Shown: one piece after another, positions 8,095-16,802 of the stretch
Layout of the letters: each line of letters opens with the position of its first letter
Numbering within the stretch: position 1 is the stretch's first letter
DNA from: Salinicoccus roseus
Lineage (GTDB): Bacteria; Bacillota; Bacilli; Staphylococcales; Salinicoccaceae
Direction: 5' to 3'
DNA length: 64,000 nt
Assembly: GCF_003814515.1 (NCBI RefSeq)
Contig: NZ_RKQJ01000001.1
Span: forward strand, 310,001-374,000
Notes under the pieces: generated by a model
The model's database searches: none
Told to the model about the DNA's origin: nothing
The model's input: the letters and a program-made list of their open reading frames with translations, nothing else
Position numbers and translations under genes: made by a program

Positions 8095-9381
8095 TTATGC
8101 TTCCTTCCTTAACTTTTCCAGATCCTCCATAAATCCTGGATAGGATATGTCAATGGCAGAAACATCATCGATTTCTATCGGTGTGTCACTGATGATGGAG
8201 GAAATGATCAGCATCATTATGATGCGATGGTCATTATACCCTTTTACCGGCGTATTTTCCTCTATGGAGACTTGGCCCGGATGTACGGTGAAGCCATCAT
8301 CATACTCCGTAAAGCTGATTCTGAACTTTGAAAGCTCGTCGATGACGGCCCGGATCCGGTCCGTTTCCTTATATCTCAGTTCGTCCGCATCCCTGACAGT
8401 ACACGCTTCGGTACTGTAGGCGGCAAGCAGTGCAATGATCGGGATCTCATCGATGAGGCGAGGGATGATGTCGCCGGAGATATCGAATCCTTTGAGGTTT
8501 GGCGTATGGGAGGCATGGACCGTTCCTATTGCCTCACCTTCACTGGATGTCTGTTCGACCCTCACATCGGCACCCATCATTTCGAGTACATCAAGGATGC
8601 CGGAACGTGTGCTGTTGAGGGAGACATTTTCAACAGTGATGCTCGAACCGGGCTTCAGCACAGCAAGTACGATGGGAAATGCTGCCGACGAGATGTCTCC
8701 GGGAACCGTAACATCGGAAGCGGACAACGCATTGCCGCCCTTGAGCCTGATTACGCCGTCTTCTGCAGAAATGTCCGCCCCGAACTGTTCAAGCATGATT
8801 TCAGTATGATTCCGTGAAGGGGATGGTTCATGGATGACGGTCGTCCCTTCCGTATAGAGGGCGGCGAGCAGAATGGCACTCTTCACCTGGGCGCTTGCCA
8901 TCGGCATCGTATAGCTGATTGGGGAAAGCCTGGCCGGCCTGATGATGATGGGCGGATATTTTTCATCCTTCAGCGAAATGTCTGCGCCCATTTCAGTGAG
9001 TGGCCGCTGGATGCGGTCCATCGGACGCTTGGCGATCGACTCATCCCCCTCCATCTCGGCAGCGAGGCCGAGCCCGGCGATCAGCCCGGTGAGCAGACGG
9101 GTCGTCGTCCCGGAGTTGCCGGTATACAAAGTCTTCGCAGGGGCGTGAAGCTGTGCGGCGCCCGGTGAAGTGACGACCCATTCCTCCTGTTTCTGTTCCA
9201 CCTCTGCACCAAGGGCGCGCATGCATTCAAGGGTGCGGTGGGTATCCTCGCTCGGCAGCGGATAATGGATGCGGGTCGTCCCTGCAGCAAGTGCGCCGAA
9301 CATGAGGGCCCTGTGGGTGATTGACTTGTCTCCCGGGACTTTTAAAGTGCCGTTGAATTTGCTGTTCATTAAAGACTTCAT
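8095..9381 (-). CDS. aroA: 3-phosphoshikimate 1-carboxyvinyltransferase (EPSP synthase)
   Basis: Sixth step of the shikimate pathway: joins phosphoenolpyruvate to shikimate 3-phosphate. The 428-residue protein shows GDKSITHRALMFGALA near the N-terminus, YTGNSGTTTRLLTG around residue 87, KRPMDRIQRPLTEMG, SAQVKSAILLA and a C-terminal YNDHRIIMM. The RPMxR and SAQVKSAxLLA forms are typical of class II EPSP synthases, many of which are less sensitive to glyphosate; this is a family-level inference. AAGGAG stands 5 bases before the ATG, which overlaps the aroB stop by 4 bases. It feeds chorismate, the precursor of menaquinone and aromatic amino acids. Confidence 0.96.
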   Translation of the reverse strand: MKSLMNSKFNGTLKVPGDKSITHRALMFGALAAGTTRIHYPLPSEDTHRTLECMRALGAEVEQKQEEWVVTSPGAAQLHAPAKTLYTGNSGTTTRLLTGLIAGLGLAAEMEGDESIAKRPMDRIQRPLTEMGADISLKDEKYPPIIIRPARLSPISYTMPMASAQVKSAILLAALYTEGTTVIHEPSPSRNHTEIMLEQFGADISAEDGVIRLKGGNALSASDVTVPGDISSAAFPIVLAVLKPGSSITVENVSLNSTRSGILDVLEMMGADVRVEQTSSEGEAIGTVHASHTPNLKGFDISGDIIPRLIDEIPIIALLAAYSTEACTVRDADELRYKETDRIRAVIDELSKFRISFTEYDDGFTVHPGQVSIEENTPVKGYNDHRIIMMLIISSIISDTPIEIDDVSAIDISYPGFMEDLEKLRKEA

Positions 9382-10427
9382 AAGCTCTCCTTTAGATAAG
9401 AAAGATATTTTTTGAGTTCGGTGTTTTCTATTTCAATGAAATGGCACTGGCCGATGGATTTCATCAATACAAAACCGGTCGCTGCACGGCTCTGGTTCTT
9501 CTTGTCCCTTCCCATCAATGACATCATTTCATCCTCATCGATGGACTTCAATTTCTGGATCGGATAGCCATGATGGATGAAATACTGTCTGAAATGGTCA
9601 AGGTCGAATATTTTCCGCCCTTCCACCTCGTTTGAGAGGAACATCGTGAAATAGAGTCCGAGTACGACTGCGATGCCATGAGGCATTTTATATCTATATT
9701 CTATGGCATGGCCGAGAGTGTGTCCAAGATTAAGGTATTTTCTGATCCCCGACTCCTTTTCATCATTCAGGACATGATGCATCTTGGTTTCTATGCCGCT
9801 GATGATGAATGGCTTCATGGCGTCAAGGGTAATCTCCCCACGTGTTTCAGCCATCAGGTCCCGTACGGTCTCCTCGTCTTTCAGGAGGGCATGCTTGAAC
9901 ACTTCACCGAAGCCGCTGAGCACTTCGTCCTGCGGAAGCGTCTCAAGGAGGCTGAGGTCATAGATGACCGCTTTCGGCCTGTAGAATACGCCGATCAGAT
10001 TCTTGCCGTGCGTACTGTTGATGGCAGTCTTGCCTCCGATTGAAGAGTCATGTGCAAGCAGTGTGGTGGGTACCTGGATGTAATCCACGCCGCGCAGTAC
10101 CGTCGCTGCCGCAAAACCGCCAGCATCACCTGCTGCACCACCGCCGACCACGACAATCAGGTGATGCCTCTGGATGCCCCTTTCGAGCAGGGACTCTGTA
10201 ATATGCTTGAAGGCATCGAAAGATTTCGATGCCTCGCCGCCTTCCAATATGATGGGACTGTCGATGAAAGACAGCACGCTGTCCTTATACAGTTGATATA
10301 CATTGCGGTCCACAAGGAAGTGGACGGCATCGTAATCCGCTGAATAATCGGCGAGCCGGCTTTCCAGTATGCCGTGATCCACGTGGATCGTGTAGTTGTC
10401 TGCAGCATAACTCGTCCGTATTTCCAT
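9378..10427 (-). CDS. aroB: 3-dehydroquinate synthase
   Basis: Second shikimate step, cyclising DAHP to 3-dehydroquinate with NAD and a metal. The central motif GGGAAGDAGGFAAATVLRG and then VPTTLLAHDSSIGGKTAIN around residues 98-140 are the dinucleotide and substrate loops, and the GHTLGHAIEY segment provides metal-binding His. The frame opens at a GTG at 10439; I prefer the ATG at 10427, one base after the aroC stop, because the product then begins where the family usually does. No strong ribosome binding site is seen for either, so translation may be coupled to aroC. Overlaps aroA by 4 bases. Confidence 0.94.
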   Translation of the reverse strand: MEIRTSYAADNYTIHVDHGILESRLADYSADYDAVHFLVDRNVYQLYKDSVLSFIDSPIILEGGEASKSFDAFKHITESLLERGIQRHHLIVVVGGGAAGDAGGFAAATVLRGVDYIQVPTTLLAHDSSIGGKTAINSTHGKNLIGVFYRPKAVIYDLSLLETLPQDEVLSGFGEVFKHALLKDEETVRDLMAETRGEITLDAMKPFIISGIETKMHHVLNDEKESGIRKYLNLGHTLGHAIEYRYKMPHGIAVVLGLYFTMFLSNEVEGRKIFDLDHFRQYFIHHGYPIQKLKSIDEDEMMSLMGRDKKNQSRAATGFVLMKSIGQCHFIEIENTELKKYLSYLKESL

Positions 10428-10428
10428 C

Positions 10429-11595
10429 CTAGTACTCACTCACTCGGGTCTTGTATTTGGAAACTGCTTCTTCCAGCTCATTGAAATCATCATGGGGGAA
10501 TTTTTCGAGGATGGCCCTAGCCATCTCGATGGCCACCATATGTTCACATACGACGGAGGCTGCAGGTACTGCACATGCATCACTGCGCTCGATCGTCGCC
10601 TTGAATGGTTCCTTGGTGTTGATGTCCACGCTGAAGAGCGGCTTATACAATGTAGGGATGGGTTTCATGACAGCTTTGACCACAACAGGCATGCCGGTTG
10701 TCATGCCGCCTTCGAACCCGCCGAGATTGTTGGTGCGTCTGTAGTAACCCCGGTCCTCGCTGTAGAGGATTTCATCCTGTACCTGCGAACCTGGTGTTTC
10801 ACCTGCCATGAAGCCGATGCCGAATTCCACGCCTTTGAAGGCATTGATGCTGACGATGCTGGCTGCGATCTTGGAATCGAGCTTGCGGTCGTAGTGCACG
10901 TAGCTGCCGAGTCCTGGGATTGGATTTTCAACGATGACTTCCACTATACCACCGATGGAATCGCCCTTTTTCTTCGTCTCGTCTATGAGCTGTTCGGCTT
11001 CCTTCGTCTTTTCTTCGGAAACCATCCGCACGGAGGAGTCATCCGGACGTGTGGCACGCTCCTCGATGCTGTAGTCTCCTTCGTCCTTGACGGTGCCGAT
11101 CTGATTGACACGGCTGAACATGCGTATATCGAGGGCATGCAGCAGTTCCTTGCACAATGCACCAACCGCTACCCTTGAGGCAGTCTCCCGTGCTGATGAG
11201 CGCTCAAGTATGTTGCGGAGGTCGCGCATATTGTACTTCATTCCGCCGACGAGATCGGCGTGGCCCGGACGAGGTTTTGTGATGACCCTCTTCATGGACT
11301 CCTCTTCTTCCGGAGTCAACGGCTCACTGCCCATGATCTTGCTCCAGTGCTTGAAGTCATCATTTGTGATTTCGATCATGATCGGACTGCCGAGCGTCTT
11401 GCCGTGTCTGATGCCGCTGCCGAATTGGAAAGTATCCTTTTCGATCTGCATGCGGCGTCCCCTGCCGTAGCCGCCCTGCCTCTTTATGAGCTCTGAAGTC
11501 ATCCTTTCCTTATCAATCGGAAGGTTCGCCGGGAACCCCTCCACTATAGCCGACAATTTCGGTCCATGTGATTCGCCCGCTGTCATAAATCTCAT
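10429..11595 (-). CDS. aroC: Chorismate synthase
   Basis: Last step of the shikimate pathway, making chorismate from EPSP with reduced FMN. The 388 residues start [20 protein letters not shown] and contain [16 protein letters not shown] and the acidic [19 protein letters not shown] region typical of the family. AGGAGG stands 8 bases before the ATG. It heads the aroC-aroB-aroA-ypiA-ypiB-ypiF run, separated from ndk by a hairpin. The B. subtilis trp, hisC and tyrA genes that lie between aroB and aroA in that species are not present here. The arrangement resembles Staphylococcus. Confidence 0.96.
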   Translation of the reverse strand: MRFMTAGESHGPKLSAIVEGFPANLPIDKERMTSELIKRQGGYGRGRRMQIEKDTFQFGSGIRHGKTLGSPIMIEITNDDFKHWSKIMGSEPLTPEEEESMKRVITKPRPGHADLVGGMKYNMRDLRNILERSSARETASRVAVGALCKELLHALDIRMFSRVNQIGTVKDEGDYSIEERATRPDDSSVRMVSEEKTKEAEQLIDETKKKGDSIGGIVEVIVENPIPGLGSYVHYDRKLDSKIAASIVSINAFKGVEFGIGFMAGETPGSQVQDEILYSEDRGYYRRTNNLGGFEGGMTTGMPVVVKAVMKPIPTLYKPLFSVDINTKEPFKATIERSDACAVPAASVVCEHMVAIEMARAILEKFPHDDFNELEEAVSKYKTRVSEY

Positions 11596-11625
11596 TTGTA
11601 TAGCCTCCTCTTATTTGTGGATATT

Positions 11626-11655
11626 AAAAAAAGCTGAGTGCTTTACCCAGCTTCT
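11626..11655 (-). terminator. Terminator after ndk
   Basis: The minus strand reads AAGCTGGGT, loop, ACTCAGCTT and then a run of T. It sits between the ndk stop and the aroC start. Confidence 0.75.
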
Positions 11656-11669
11656 GCTATTCGATTTCC

Positions 11670-12116
11670 CTAGTAGATCCAGGCACTGTTGGACAAGTTG
11701 TAGTCAAGGATTTCACTGTCATCGAAGAAAAGTGAAATTTCACGCTCTGCACTCTCTGGGGAGTCTGAACCATGAATGATGTTCTTGCCTACAGTAAGTC
11801 CGAAGTCTCCACGGATGGTTCCTGGAGCCGCCTGCTGAGGGTTTGTGGAACCGACGACAAGACGTGCAGTGTCGATTACATTCTCCCCTTCAAGTACCAT
11901 GGCAAAGACAGGACCTGAAGTGATGAAGTCCACAAGTTCACCGAAGAAAGGCTTGTCCTCATGCTCCTGATAATGTGTTTTGGCCAGGTCTTCTGAAACC
12001 TGCATCAGTTTGGCGCCCGCCAATTTGAACCCTTTATCTTCAAGGCGTGACACGATTGTGCCTACCAGGTTTCTTTGGACACCGTCCGGTTTGATCATTA
12101 GAAATGTTTTTTCCAT
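11670..12116 (-). CDS. ndk: Nucleoside diphosphate kinase
   Basis: Balances nucleoside triphosphate pools by moving the gamma phosphate through a phosphohistidine. The 148 residues begin [19 protein letters not shown] and include the active-site His in [16 protein letters not shown] near residue 116. The frame is open to 12149, but AAGGAG lies 9 bases before the ATG at 12116 and the family starts there. The position between the hepS-menH-hepT genes and aroC matches Bacillus. A terminator follows. Confidence 0.97.
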   Translation of the reverse strand: MEKTFLMIKPDGVQRNLVGTIVSRLEDKGFKLAGAKLMQVSEDLAKTHYQEHEDKPFFGELVDFITSGPVFAMVLEGENVIDTARLVVGSTNPQQAAPGTIRGDFGLTVGKNIIHGSDSPESAEREISLFFDDSEILDYNLSNSAWIY

Positions 12117-12183
12117 TTTGTATTCTCCTTTAGTTGAAATCCAGTCCATATCATTCTAACATTATTATTTTTGATTTTTCAAT

Positions 12184-13137
12184 TTAATTCAGGCGATTTG
12201 AAAGTTTTTCTGCAATTTCCTGCAGATAGGCCCTTATCGGCTCTTCAATCCCTTCAATGGCTTCCAGAGCTTTCCTGATATGGGAGTTGCTGACTGCGAT
12301 TGCCTGGTCGATTGCATCGGAATGGAGCAGCGCATCGATCAGACCATCGAGCTGCGCCTTCCCGCCGTCAAATGATTCCAGCTGCCTTCTGAAATCCGGA
12401 TCTTCGTCCCTCAGAATCAGCACCGGCAGCGTATAGTGTCCATTTTCCAAATCGGAAAACTTGGGTTTGCCGAGTGTCTCTTCGTTGCCGATGAAATCCA
12501 GGCAGTCATCGACGATCTGGAAGCTCATGCCGATGTGATAGCCGTAATCCAACAGGACATCGAGCGTCTTCTGATCGACGTTTGATGCATAGGCACCCAT
12601 CTTGATGCTGAGCTCGATCAGCAATGCCGTCTTCCTGTATATCTTCCTGTAGTAGTCATCCATGGTCTGGTGCGCATTGAACTGATGGTCGAGCTGGAAC
12701 AGCTCACCGTCGATGATCTCCCGGATCGCTTTTGAAAAGGATTCGTGGAGTCCATGGTGTTCTATCGTGCTCACCAGCGAAAGGGATGTCGAAAGAAGGT
12801 AGTTTCCGGTATTGACCGCCTGGAGATATCCATGTTCATAGTATACCGTCGATTTGCCCCGACGCAGTTCACTGTTGTCGATGATGTCGTCATGTACAAG
12901 GCTTGACATATGTATAAGTTCAAGGCTTGCACTTGCCCTCAATACATCGGGGAACTTGTCATCTTCACCGAGCTTTCCGACAAGCAGGGTGAAGGTGGGC
13001 CGGATCTTCTTGCCCCCTGCAATGAAAAGTTCATAGCTCTTCTCATTGACGAGCACTTCATTCGGGTCGAGGTGCTCCTTTATGAGACCCGTGACCGCCT
13101 CGAAGTCTGAAGCGAGATACTGCTTGACCGTCTTCAA
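12184..13137 (-). CDS. hepT: Heptaprenyl diphosphate synthase component II
   Basis: Catalytic subunit that extends farnesyl diphosphate to the C35 side chain of menaquinone-7, working with HepS. Two aspartate-rich motifs are seen: LVHDDIIDNSELRRG around residue 80 and VDDCLDFIGN around residue 208. GGKKIRPTFTLL is the usual N-terminal motif of trans-prenyltransferases. Length (317) is typical. Its start overlaps the menH stop by 4 bases. The exact chain length cannot be read from the sequence; heptaprenyl is inferred from the hepS-menH-hepT order. Confidence 0.92.
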   Translation of the reverse strand: MKTVKQYLASDFEAVTGLIKEHLDPNEVLVNEKSYELFIAGGKKIRPTFTLLVGKLGEDDKFPDVLRASASLELIHMSSLVHDDIIDNSELRRGKSTVYYEHGYLQAVNTGNYLLSTSLSLVSTIEHHGLHESFSKAIREIIDGELFQLDHQFNAHQTMDDYYRKIYRKTALLIELSIKMGAYASNVDQKTLDVLLDYGYHIGMSFQIVDDCLDFIGNEETLGKPKFSDLENGHYTLPVLILRDEDPDFRRQLESFDGGKAQLDGLIDALLHSDAIDQAIAVSNSHIRKALEAIEGIEEPIRAYLQEIAEKLSNRLN

Positions 13138-13844
13138 TGGCGACCCACCCGTCCAAGCGGCTTGTATCCGATATGGGTGGCGGCGGTGCCGAGAGTATGG
13201 GGGATGACCTTAAGATTGATGAATCCGCTCTTTTTCATCATGAGTTTGAGCGCGTCCTTGGACAGGAATGCACTTGTCGATTCATACAGCCATTCGTATT
13301 CCTTGGCACTGTCTGCAATGATGCCTCCGAGGGTCGGCATGATCTTGCCGAAATAGAAGTCGAATCCTCTGCTGATCAGCTGATTTTCCGGGGTGGAAGT
13401 TTCCAGGATTACGAGCGTGCCGCCCGGTTTCAATACTCTATAGAACTCCTCTACTGCACTGCCATAATCCGGGAGGTTCCTGAGACCGAAGCCGATCGTC
13501 ACATAATCGAAAGAACCATCGTCGAATGGGAGGGCCATGGCATTTCCCTGGATCAGTTCTATGTTGGGATGTCCCGACGTCTTTTCAGCTGCAACTTCCA
13601 GCATTTTTTCACTGAAGTCGAGGCCGACGACTTCAGCTTCCGGTGCTTCCTCGGCCAGCTGTATCGTCCAGTCTCCAGTGCCGCAGCATACATCCAGTAT
13701 GTCATGGTCATCTTTGACAAACATTTCCTTCATAGTCCTGTTCCGCCATAGATTGTGCTGGTTGAAGCTGATGATATTGTTCATCAGGTCGTAATCAGTG
13801 GAAATAGAATTAAATATGTTTTGAACTTTTTTCTCTTTATCCAT
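13134..13844 (-). CDS. menH: Demethylmenaquinone methyltransferase
   Basis: SAM-dependent C-methyltransferase for the last step of menaquinone synthesis (also called UbiE/MenG). Motif I is DVCCGTGDWTIQLAEE at about residue 51, followed by VGLDFSEKMLEVA and the UbiE signature YVTIGFGLRNLPD. The 236-residue length fits. Flanked by hepS (5 bases upstream) and hepT (4-base overlap), which make the side chain, so the three genes form a menaquinone operon. Product is needed by the qcrABC complex in this window. Confidence 0.95.
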   Translation of the reverse strand: MDKEKKVQNIFNSISTDYDLMNNIISFNQHNLWRNRTMKEMFVKDDHDILDVCCGTGDWTIQLAEEAPEAEVVGLDFSEKMLEVAAEKTSGHPNIELIQGNAMALPFDDGSFDYVTIGFGLRNLPDYGSAVEEFYRVLKPGGTLVILETSTPENQLISRGFDFYFGKIMPTLGGIIADSAKEYEWLYESTSAFLSKDALKLMMKKSGFINLKVIPHTLGTAATHIGYKPLGRVGRH

Positions 13845-13849
13845 TCAAC

Positions 13850-14350
13850 TCACCTTTGCTTTTGGTTTATGTATGGAAGCGAAGTGATATCCAATTGCTC
13901 CAACTGCCTGTCTATGACATCGTTCAAACGTCTGTCTATGTATTCATTGGAGATGAGATAGAGGATAGGCCCATATAGAAGCCTCTTCAGCTCTTCCGGG
14001 TGCGGGATGTCATCAGACATGGCCAATTCGGACTTCTTTGAACTCAGTGCCTTTGATATATCCATCATATCCTGCAGTACCCTGTATTCTTCATGTTCAG
14101 CCAAAATCATATAGAACTTGCTGAACAGGTAATCTCCTGCCAGCACATGCAGTTCCCTCCTGTCATCCTCCGGAATGTCGTCCAGAAAGTTGAGGGCAGT
14201 GTTGAACAGCAGAACCGCCTGGTTCACATGGGGACTGTGTAGGATAAATTCCCTATTTGAAAAAAACTCAAAAAAAGGATCATCATTTAGTTCGAGGATC
14301 CATGAATTGGTACCCAGATCGGATTCTATTTCTTTCCTTAGAGCATTCAT
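13850..14350 (-). CDS. hepS: Heptaprenyl diphosphate synthase component I
   Basis: Predicted non-catalytic partner of HepT. About 166 residues, starting MNALRKEIESDLGTNSW. It has no aspartate-rich motif and is mostly helical, as expected for the HEPPP synthase subunit 1 family. The frame opens at 14410 inside the HU stop codon region; I chose the ATG at 14350 because AAGGTGA stands 8 bases before it and the extra 20 residues form an unlikely hydrophobic extension. B. subtilis HepS is longer (about 250), so this is a short member; the assignment rests on position before menH-hepT and general likeness. Confidence 0.8.
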   Translation of the reverse strand: MNALRKEIESDLGTNSWILELNDDPFFEFFSNREFILHSPHVNQAVLLFNTALNFLDDIPEDDRRELHVLAGDYLFSKFYMILAEHEEYRVLQDMMDISKALSSKKSELAMSDDIPHPEELKRLLYGPILYLISNEYIDRRLNDVIDRQLEQLDITSLPYINQKQR

Positions 14351-14376
14351 GACAAATATCACCTTATAAATTAATA

Positions 14377-14400
14377 GACCTAACCATGACGTTAGGCCTA
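14377..14400 (-). terminator. Possible terminator between HU and hepS
   Basis: AGGCCTAAC / GTTAGGTCT inverted repeat (one G-U pair) directly after the HU gene. The following tract, ATTAATTT, is only partly T-rich, so termination may be incomplete. Confidence 0.4.
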
Positions 14401-14410
14401 AAGTAATCAA

Positions 14411-14683
14411 TTATTTTACCGCATCTTTAAGTGCTTTGCCTGCTTTGAATGCAGGGACTTTTGATGCTGCAATTTCAATTTCTTCTCCAGATTGTGGATT
14501 ACGTCCTTTTCTTGCTGAACGTTCACGTACCTCGAAGTTACCGAAACCAATCAGTTGTACTTTTTCACCATTTTTCAATGATTCCTGAATAGTGTCAAAT
14601 ACTGCATCGACAGCAGCACCTGCTTCTTTTTTCGTGAGGTCAGCTTGGTCACTGACAGCATTGATCAAATCTGTTTTGTTCAT
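14411..14683 (-). CDS. hup: DNA-binding protein HU
   Basis: Small histone-like protein that bends and compacts DNA. The 90 residues begin [20 protein letters not shown] and contain [19 protein letters not shown], the beta-arm of HU with its DNA-intercalating Pro region. The start is the ATG at 14683, preceded by a strong AAGGAGGTG; an in-frame GTG nine bases upstream overlaps that site and is unlikely. Located between the yphF/gpsA group and hepS as in Bacillus (hbs). Its promoter region contains a long GATAA/TTATC palindrome described separately. Confidence 0.97.
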   Translation of the reverse strand: MNKTDLINAVSDQADLTKKEAGAAVDAVFDTIQESLKNGEKVQLIGFGNFEVRERSARKGRNPQSGEEIEIAASKVPAFKAGKALKDAVK

Positions 14684-14706
14684 CAGATCCACCTCCTTAT
14701 ATGACT

Positions 14707-14732
14707 ATAATGATAACCATGATTATCATTAT
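14707..14732. promoter_or_regulatory. Palindrome in the HU promoter region
   Basis: ATAATGATAA and its exact complement TTATCATTAT are separated by six bases (26 bases total), 24 bases upstream of the HU start codon. The half-sites resemble Fur-family GATAAT elements, but the spacing differs from the usual TGATAATnATTATCA arrangement. Confidence 0.5.
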
Positions 14733-14789
14733 GTTTTGACTTTAACACAGTGGATGTTGCACTGCAACGGATTTCACCGTTTCACAGCC

Positions 14790-14814
14790 AAAAAAAGCCG
14801 TATTAATCGCTTTT
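14790..14814 (-). terminator. Weak terminator at the yphF stop codon
   Basis: On the minus strand AAAAGC, a nine-base loop, GCTTTTTTT. The stem includes the last codons of the lipoprotein gene. Confidence 0.5.
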
Positions 14815-15525
14815 GTGGCGGTTCGTCATGAAAATGGGCTCGTTTTCATCATTGACTGTGATCTCCGGTGAATAGAGGGGGACGACCGGTGTATATTCAT
14901 AGAGGACATGGCGCACATCATCCCCTGTTTCGAATGACAGGTCGTTCTCGTTGATGATCCTGGCAATATCTTCACGGTAGTCGACGATGAATTGCTCTCC
15001 CCCATTGTAGTATACATTCAGGGAAGCACCTGTGTAGGGGCTTGAAACAGTCGGGTTCTCATCCAGGTTGTAGAAGCTGAGATCCAGAGGGTATACATTC
15101 GGCCCGATCGGGTCGTCCAATTCGACATGTTCGCCCATCGCCTTGAGGCGGATGTTCAGTGATCTGACTTCTTCTGTAATATTCAAGTCTGCAATCTTCA
15201 CCTTCGGGTCATCTTCAGCATCTATGATGACGTACTGGTAATGTCCCCCTGCCTCGTAGGCACTCTCCGGCCGTTCATCAAGGTAGGCCGGCACGAGCCT
15301 TTCAAAGTCGATCTGGTACTCCAGGTACTCCCGCTGCCCCTCTTTCGTCTCTATCGGCAGCAGGCCATCGGAATCTTCCCGGAACTGGTCCACTGCATTC
15401 TGCACCATCTCTATCTGCATATCTTCAGGCATCTGGTTCTGAACCTGTTCCGACTCGGGGTACAGGCAGCCCGACATCAGGATGCTGCCTGCAATGGCGG
15501 CGAGGATCAATCTGAATCTACGCAT
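14803..15525 (-). CDS. Putative lipoprotein, YphF-like by position
   Basis: A 240-residue exported protein. The N-terminus MRRFRLILAAIAGSILMSGC is a lipoprotein signal peptide with an L-M-S-G-C lipobox, so the mature protein should be tethered to the outer face of the membrane at Cys20. The mature part is acidic and soluble, with no motif I recognise. It occupies the place of B. subtilis yphF, downstream of gpsA and yphE and before hbs, and overlaps yphE by 8 bases. Function unknown; naming is by synteny only. Confidence 0.75.
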   Translation of the reverse strand: MRRFRLILAAIAGSILMSGCLYPESEQVQNQMPEDMQIEMVQNAVDQFREDSDGLLPIETKEGQREYLEYQIDFERLVPAYLDERPESAYEAGGHYQYVIIDAEDDPKVKIADLNITEEVRSLNIRLKAMGEHVELDDPIGPNVYPLDLSFYNLDENPTVSSPYTGASLNVYYNGGEQFIVDYREDIARIINENDLSFETGDDVRHVLYEYTPVVPLYSPEITVNDENEPIFMTNRHKSD

Positions 15526-15724
15526 GGCTGCTGCCCCCCAGTACAGGAATCATCAGCAGGAATGCAATGATGAGGAGCGCCCAGGCGACCATTGACACGA
15601 TGATACTGATGATCCTGGATGATATCTTGTACCGTGCCACATAGATGAGTACGGCAGCAAGGGCCATTGCCCCCAATGAATAGAACGATATCCACATTAA
15701 ATCCATTCTCGATATATCAAACAT
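15518..15724 (-). CDS. yphE: Small two-helix membrane protein YphE (DUF2768)
   Basis: A 68-residue membrane protein with two hydrophobic helices, about residues 10-28 and 37-60, separated by the basic loop ARYKISSR. Size, layout and position after gpsA match the DUF2768 family (B. subtilis YphE). It begins 4 bases after the gpsA stop codon, and its end overlaps the lipoprotein gene. Function unknown. Confidence 0.78.
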   Translation of the reverse strand: MFDISRMDLMWISFYSLGAMALAAVLIYVARYKISSRIISIIVSMVAWALLIIAFLLMIPVLGGSSHA

Positions 15725-15728
15725 CTTA

Positions 15729-16787
15729 TCACTCTCTAGTCCAATCTTTATATTGTTTCTCCAGAACTTCCTTCAGTTCATCGGTTTCCCCAGTCTTTTC
15801 ACGCATCATCAGGGCATAGAATGCCTCTTCTTCACTGATGTCTTCGAAAAGATACTGGTAGAGCACTTTCGTAATCGGCATCTCAACATCATATTGCGCT
15901 GCAAGCTCATATGCCGCACGCGTGGTGTTGACGCCTTCGACCACCATGCCCATCTCCTGCTGTGCTTCTTCTATGGTCCTGCCCTCTGCAAGCATGATGC
16001 CGCAGCGGTAGTTCCTGGAATGCATGCTTGTTGCAGTGACGATGAGGTCCCCCATTCCTGTAAGTCCGAGGAATGTGAGCGGGTTGGCGCCCATGCGTGT
16101 ACCAAGGCGTGCAATCTCCTGAAGGCCGCGCGTAATGATCGCCGCCTTTGCATTATCTCCGAAATCCAGGCCGTGCAGGAGGCCGATGGCCAACGCGATG
16201 ATATTCTTCAATGCACCGCCGATTTCCACACCGATCATATCATCGTTATGATAGACGCGGAAATACTTGTTCATGAAGACATCCTGTATGATTTTTGCAC
16301 TTTCAGGCTTGAGCGAAGCTGTGCTTACCGTCGTTGGAGATCTTTTCGCAACCTCTTCGGCGTGACTCGGGCCGCTGAGGACACAGATGTCCTGCACGGT
16401 ATCCTCGGTCGTCTCTTCAGCAATGACCTCGGAAACCCTCAGATGTGTGTCGAGTTCCAGCCCCTTTGCGACGTGGACGATCAGCACTTTCTTATGAAGG
16501 CGCTTCAAAAGTGCATTGATGTCCTTCGTCACACTCCTTACCGCTTTGACTGGCACGGCAAGTACCAGGATTTCGGCATGGCTGACCCCTTCTTCGAGGT
16601 TGGATATCGCTCTGATGCTGTCAGGAAGGGTCACATCCTTCAAATATCTGTTGTTAGTATGCTTCTCATTGATCTCCTTGACTACATCTTCATTTCTGCC
16701 ATAGATGCGCACGTCATGATTATTGTCGACAAGCACCATCGCCAGGCTCGTACCGAAGCTCCCGGTTCCGACCACTGTAATTTTCAT
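15729..16787 (-). CDS. gpsA: Glycerol-3-phosphate dehydrogenase [NAD(P)+]
   Basis: Reduces dihydroxyacetone phosphate to sn-glycerol 3-phosphate, the backbone for phospholipids. The N-terminus MKITVVGTGSFGTSLAMVL is the Rossmann dinucleotide site; the GGALKNIIALAIGLLHG segment near residue 190 has the catalytic Lys, and NYRCGIMLAEG follows. The 352-residue length is slightly above the usual 330-340. It lies 15 bases after der and before yphE, a conserved der-gpsA pair. Supplies the substrate that PlsC (19523-20098) further modifies. Confidence 0.96.
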   Translation of the reverse strand: MKITVVGTGSFGTSLAMVLVDNNHDVRIYGRNEDVVKEINEKHTNNRYLKDVTLPDSIRAISNLEEGVSHAEILVLAVPVKAVRSVTKDINALLKRLHKKVLIVHVAKGLELDTHLRVSEVIAEETTEDTVQDICVLSGPSHAEEVAKRSPTTVSTASLKPESAKIIQDVFMNKYFRVYHNDDMIGVEIGGALKNIIALAIGLLHGLDFGDNAKAAIITRGLQEIARLGTRMGANPLTFLGLTGMGDLIVTATSMHSRNYRCGIMLAEGRTIEEAQQEMGMVVEGVNTTRAAYELAAQYDVEMPITKVLYQYLFEDISEEEAFYALMMREKTGETDELKEVLEKQYKDWTRE

Positions 16788-16802
16788 AAGGACTCCCCCC
16801 TC

